13,333 nt of DNA from the NCBI GenBank assembly GCA_910585285.1, contig CAJUDL010000068.1, positions 1 through 13,333 of the forward strand, read 5' to 3'. Positions within the stretch are counted from its first letter, which is position 1; every line of letters starts with the position of its first letter. This DNA is from an uncultured Muribaculaceae bacterium (GTDB lineage: Bacteria > Bacteroidota > Bacteroidia > Bacteroidales > Muribaculaceae). The notes beneath the pieces are model-generated. The model made no database searches. It was given only the letters and a program-made list of their open reading frames with translations, and was not told where the DNA came from. The position numbers and the translations under genes are program-made. This document shows, in pieces, positions 12,592 through 13,333 of the stretch.

Positions 12592-13227
12592 ATGACAATG
12601 AAAGTTTTAATATCGGCTATTGCCGCGGTTGTGACGTTTTTGAGCTTTGAGAGCAGCGTATTTGCGCAATCACGTGCGGATTCAATCAAATGGGCGATTG
12701 TAAGGCAGCTTAACGATTATCCTGAATCGCATTACCGCGATGTGTATAAGAACTTTATGCAGGATAATTATGGACCGGGACATATCCTTAAAGATAAGAA
12801 AGCCGCGAAGGCATATCTCGATTCCGAACTCGCAGAAACCAATGAATTCGGAGGACCGCTCTACGAACCTACCGGTTATCGGGGGAATTTCTATCGTGTG
12901 AACCTGTCGCTGATAAAAGAGGGAATCATACCGGAAGATAAATATTTCGATGCGTTTGTTAGGAGTGTCAAGGGTATACGCAATCCTAAGATAGAAGCTT
13001 GGAAAAAGGAATGGGCTGAGATTGACGAGGCATACAGAGATCTCGGGATAACACTGCCCGAAGAGGATGCCGACAGGAAGACGATAGAAGCGCAGTTTGA
13101 TCGCAACGACTTCGTGATGCACCACAGCGAAGCCTTCAACCGCAGCTCGAACTTCCACTACCGCATCTTCTCGCGCCGCATCTTCGACACCGAGATCCGC
13201 CCGCTGCTCCCCGCAACGGAGCGCTGA
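12592..13227 (+). CDS. Predicted exported protein of unknown function
   Basis: The product has 211 residues from ATG 12592, or 209 if translation starts at the second ATG (12598, MKVLIS), which looks more like a signal-peptide start. Residues 4-25 form a signal peptide: a lysine, a hydrophobic core, then VFA before Q26, a likely signal peptidase I site with no lipobox cysteine. The mature part of about 186 residues is soluble and has no membrane segment. Distinctive blocks are DYPESHYRDVYKNF (42-55), DNYGPGHIL (58-66), NFYRVNLSLIKEG (99-111), FDAFVRSVKGI (119-129) and MHHSEAF (176-182). The repeated His, Tyr and acidic residues could be catalytic or metal-binding, but I recognise no family. 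It resembles uncharacterised Bacteroidales proteins I have seen, without assigned function. Codon use shifts to C-ending codons after about 13100. Confidence 0.85.
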   Translation: MTMKVLISAIAAVVTFLSFESSVFAQSRADSIKWAIVRQLNDYPESHYRDVYKNFMQDNYGPGHILKDKKAAKAYLDSELAETNEFGGPLYEPTGYRGNFYRVNLSLIKEGIIPEDKYFDAFVRSVKGIRNPKIEAWKKEWAEIDEAYRDLGITLPEEDADRKTIEAQFDRNDFVMHHSEAFNRSSNFHYRIFSRRIFDTEIRPLLPATER

Positions 13228-13306
13228 CGCACTCCCGCCGCCATCCGCTGACGCGTCGGCACACAGCCCTTAGACTCTGGCTTTGCCCATGAACATCATC
13301 AAAAAA
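13228..13306 (+). other. Short intergenic stretch with a 9-nt direct repeat
   Basis: No gene is seen. CGCTGACGC occurs at 13222-13230, spanning the stop codon of the preceding gene, and again at 13246-13254. The stretch is C-rich at first and becomes A-rich just before the terminal hairpin. Confidence 0.4.
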
Positions 13307-13333
13307 TAAGTATCTCTTGGGAAGAGATACTTA
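13307..13333 (+). terminator. Perfect hairpin at the window edge, probable terminator
   Basis: TAAGTATCTCTT (13307-13318) and AAGAGATACTTA (13322-13333) form a perfect 12-bp stem with a GGG loop, preceded by A6 (13301-13306). The A tract suggests a T tract just beyond the window, which would complete a bidirectional intrinsic terminator for the exported-protein gene. The distal side cannot be seen. Confidence 0.7.

Noticed and set aside
1..13333. CRISPR array, tRNA, rRNA, insertion sequence, prophage or defence genes
   Set aside because: None of the relevant repeats, RNA signatures or protein families were seen. All long coding stretches are r-protein cluster genes or the single exported protein.

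Overview
This window is a long ribosomal-protein (r-protein) supercluster, equivalent to the end of the S10 operon plus the spc and alpha operons, followed by one secreted protein of unknown function. Every gene is on the + strand. The order is rpsS (end only), rplV, rpsC, rplP, break, rpmC, rpsQ, rplN, rplX, rplE, rpsN, rpsH, rplF, rplR, rpsE, rpmD, rplO, secY, map, infA, rpmJ, rpsM, rpsK, rpsD, rpoA, rplQ. I infer a member of the Bacteroidales, possibly near Muribaculaceae. The grounds are: promoter -7 boxes of the TAnnTTTG type (1891-1898 and 9392-9399); mostly A-rich leaders instead of Shine-Dalgarno (SD) sequences; a cysteine-free L36; and secY followed directly by map and infA without adk. 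The family-level placement is tentative.

Region 1-1709 is the end of an S10-type operon (S19, L22, S3, L16). It closes with a very strong intrinsic terminator at 1724-1760. A gap of about 340 bp follows (1710-2051), holding a G-rich 10-nt periodic repeat, a promoter and a leader of about 150 nt with several hairpins. Transcription then appears to restart at rpmC. Region 2052-9274 is the spc-type operon, with small gaps and one 1-nt overlap (rplX/rplE). The exception is a 98-nt gap with two hairpins before rpsH. secY, map and infA couple ribosome synthesis to the Sec translocon, N-terminal methionine removal and initiation. Region 9275-12577 is the alpha-type operon, with its own promoter just before rpsM. 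It contains a 162-nt gap before rpsD that folds into a long irregular hairpin with a possible pseudoknot, and it ends at a clear terminator (12540-12577).

Region 12592-13333 carries a signal-peptide protein with no recognised function, then a perfect 12-bp hairpin at the very edge of the window that looks like its terminator.

The protein-coding content is conventional. The interest lies in RNA-level control: three long intergenic stretches (before rpmC, rpsH and rpsD) look like r-protein leader RNAs. The one before rpsD is the best candidate for an undescribed regulator. All structures were folded by eye and have no covariation support yet.
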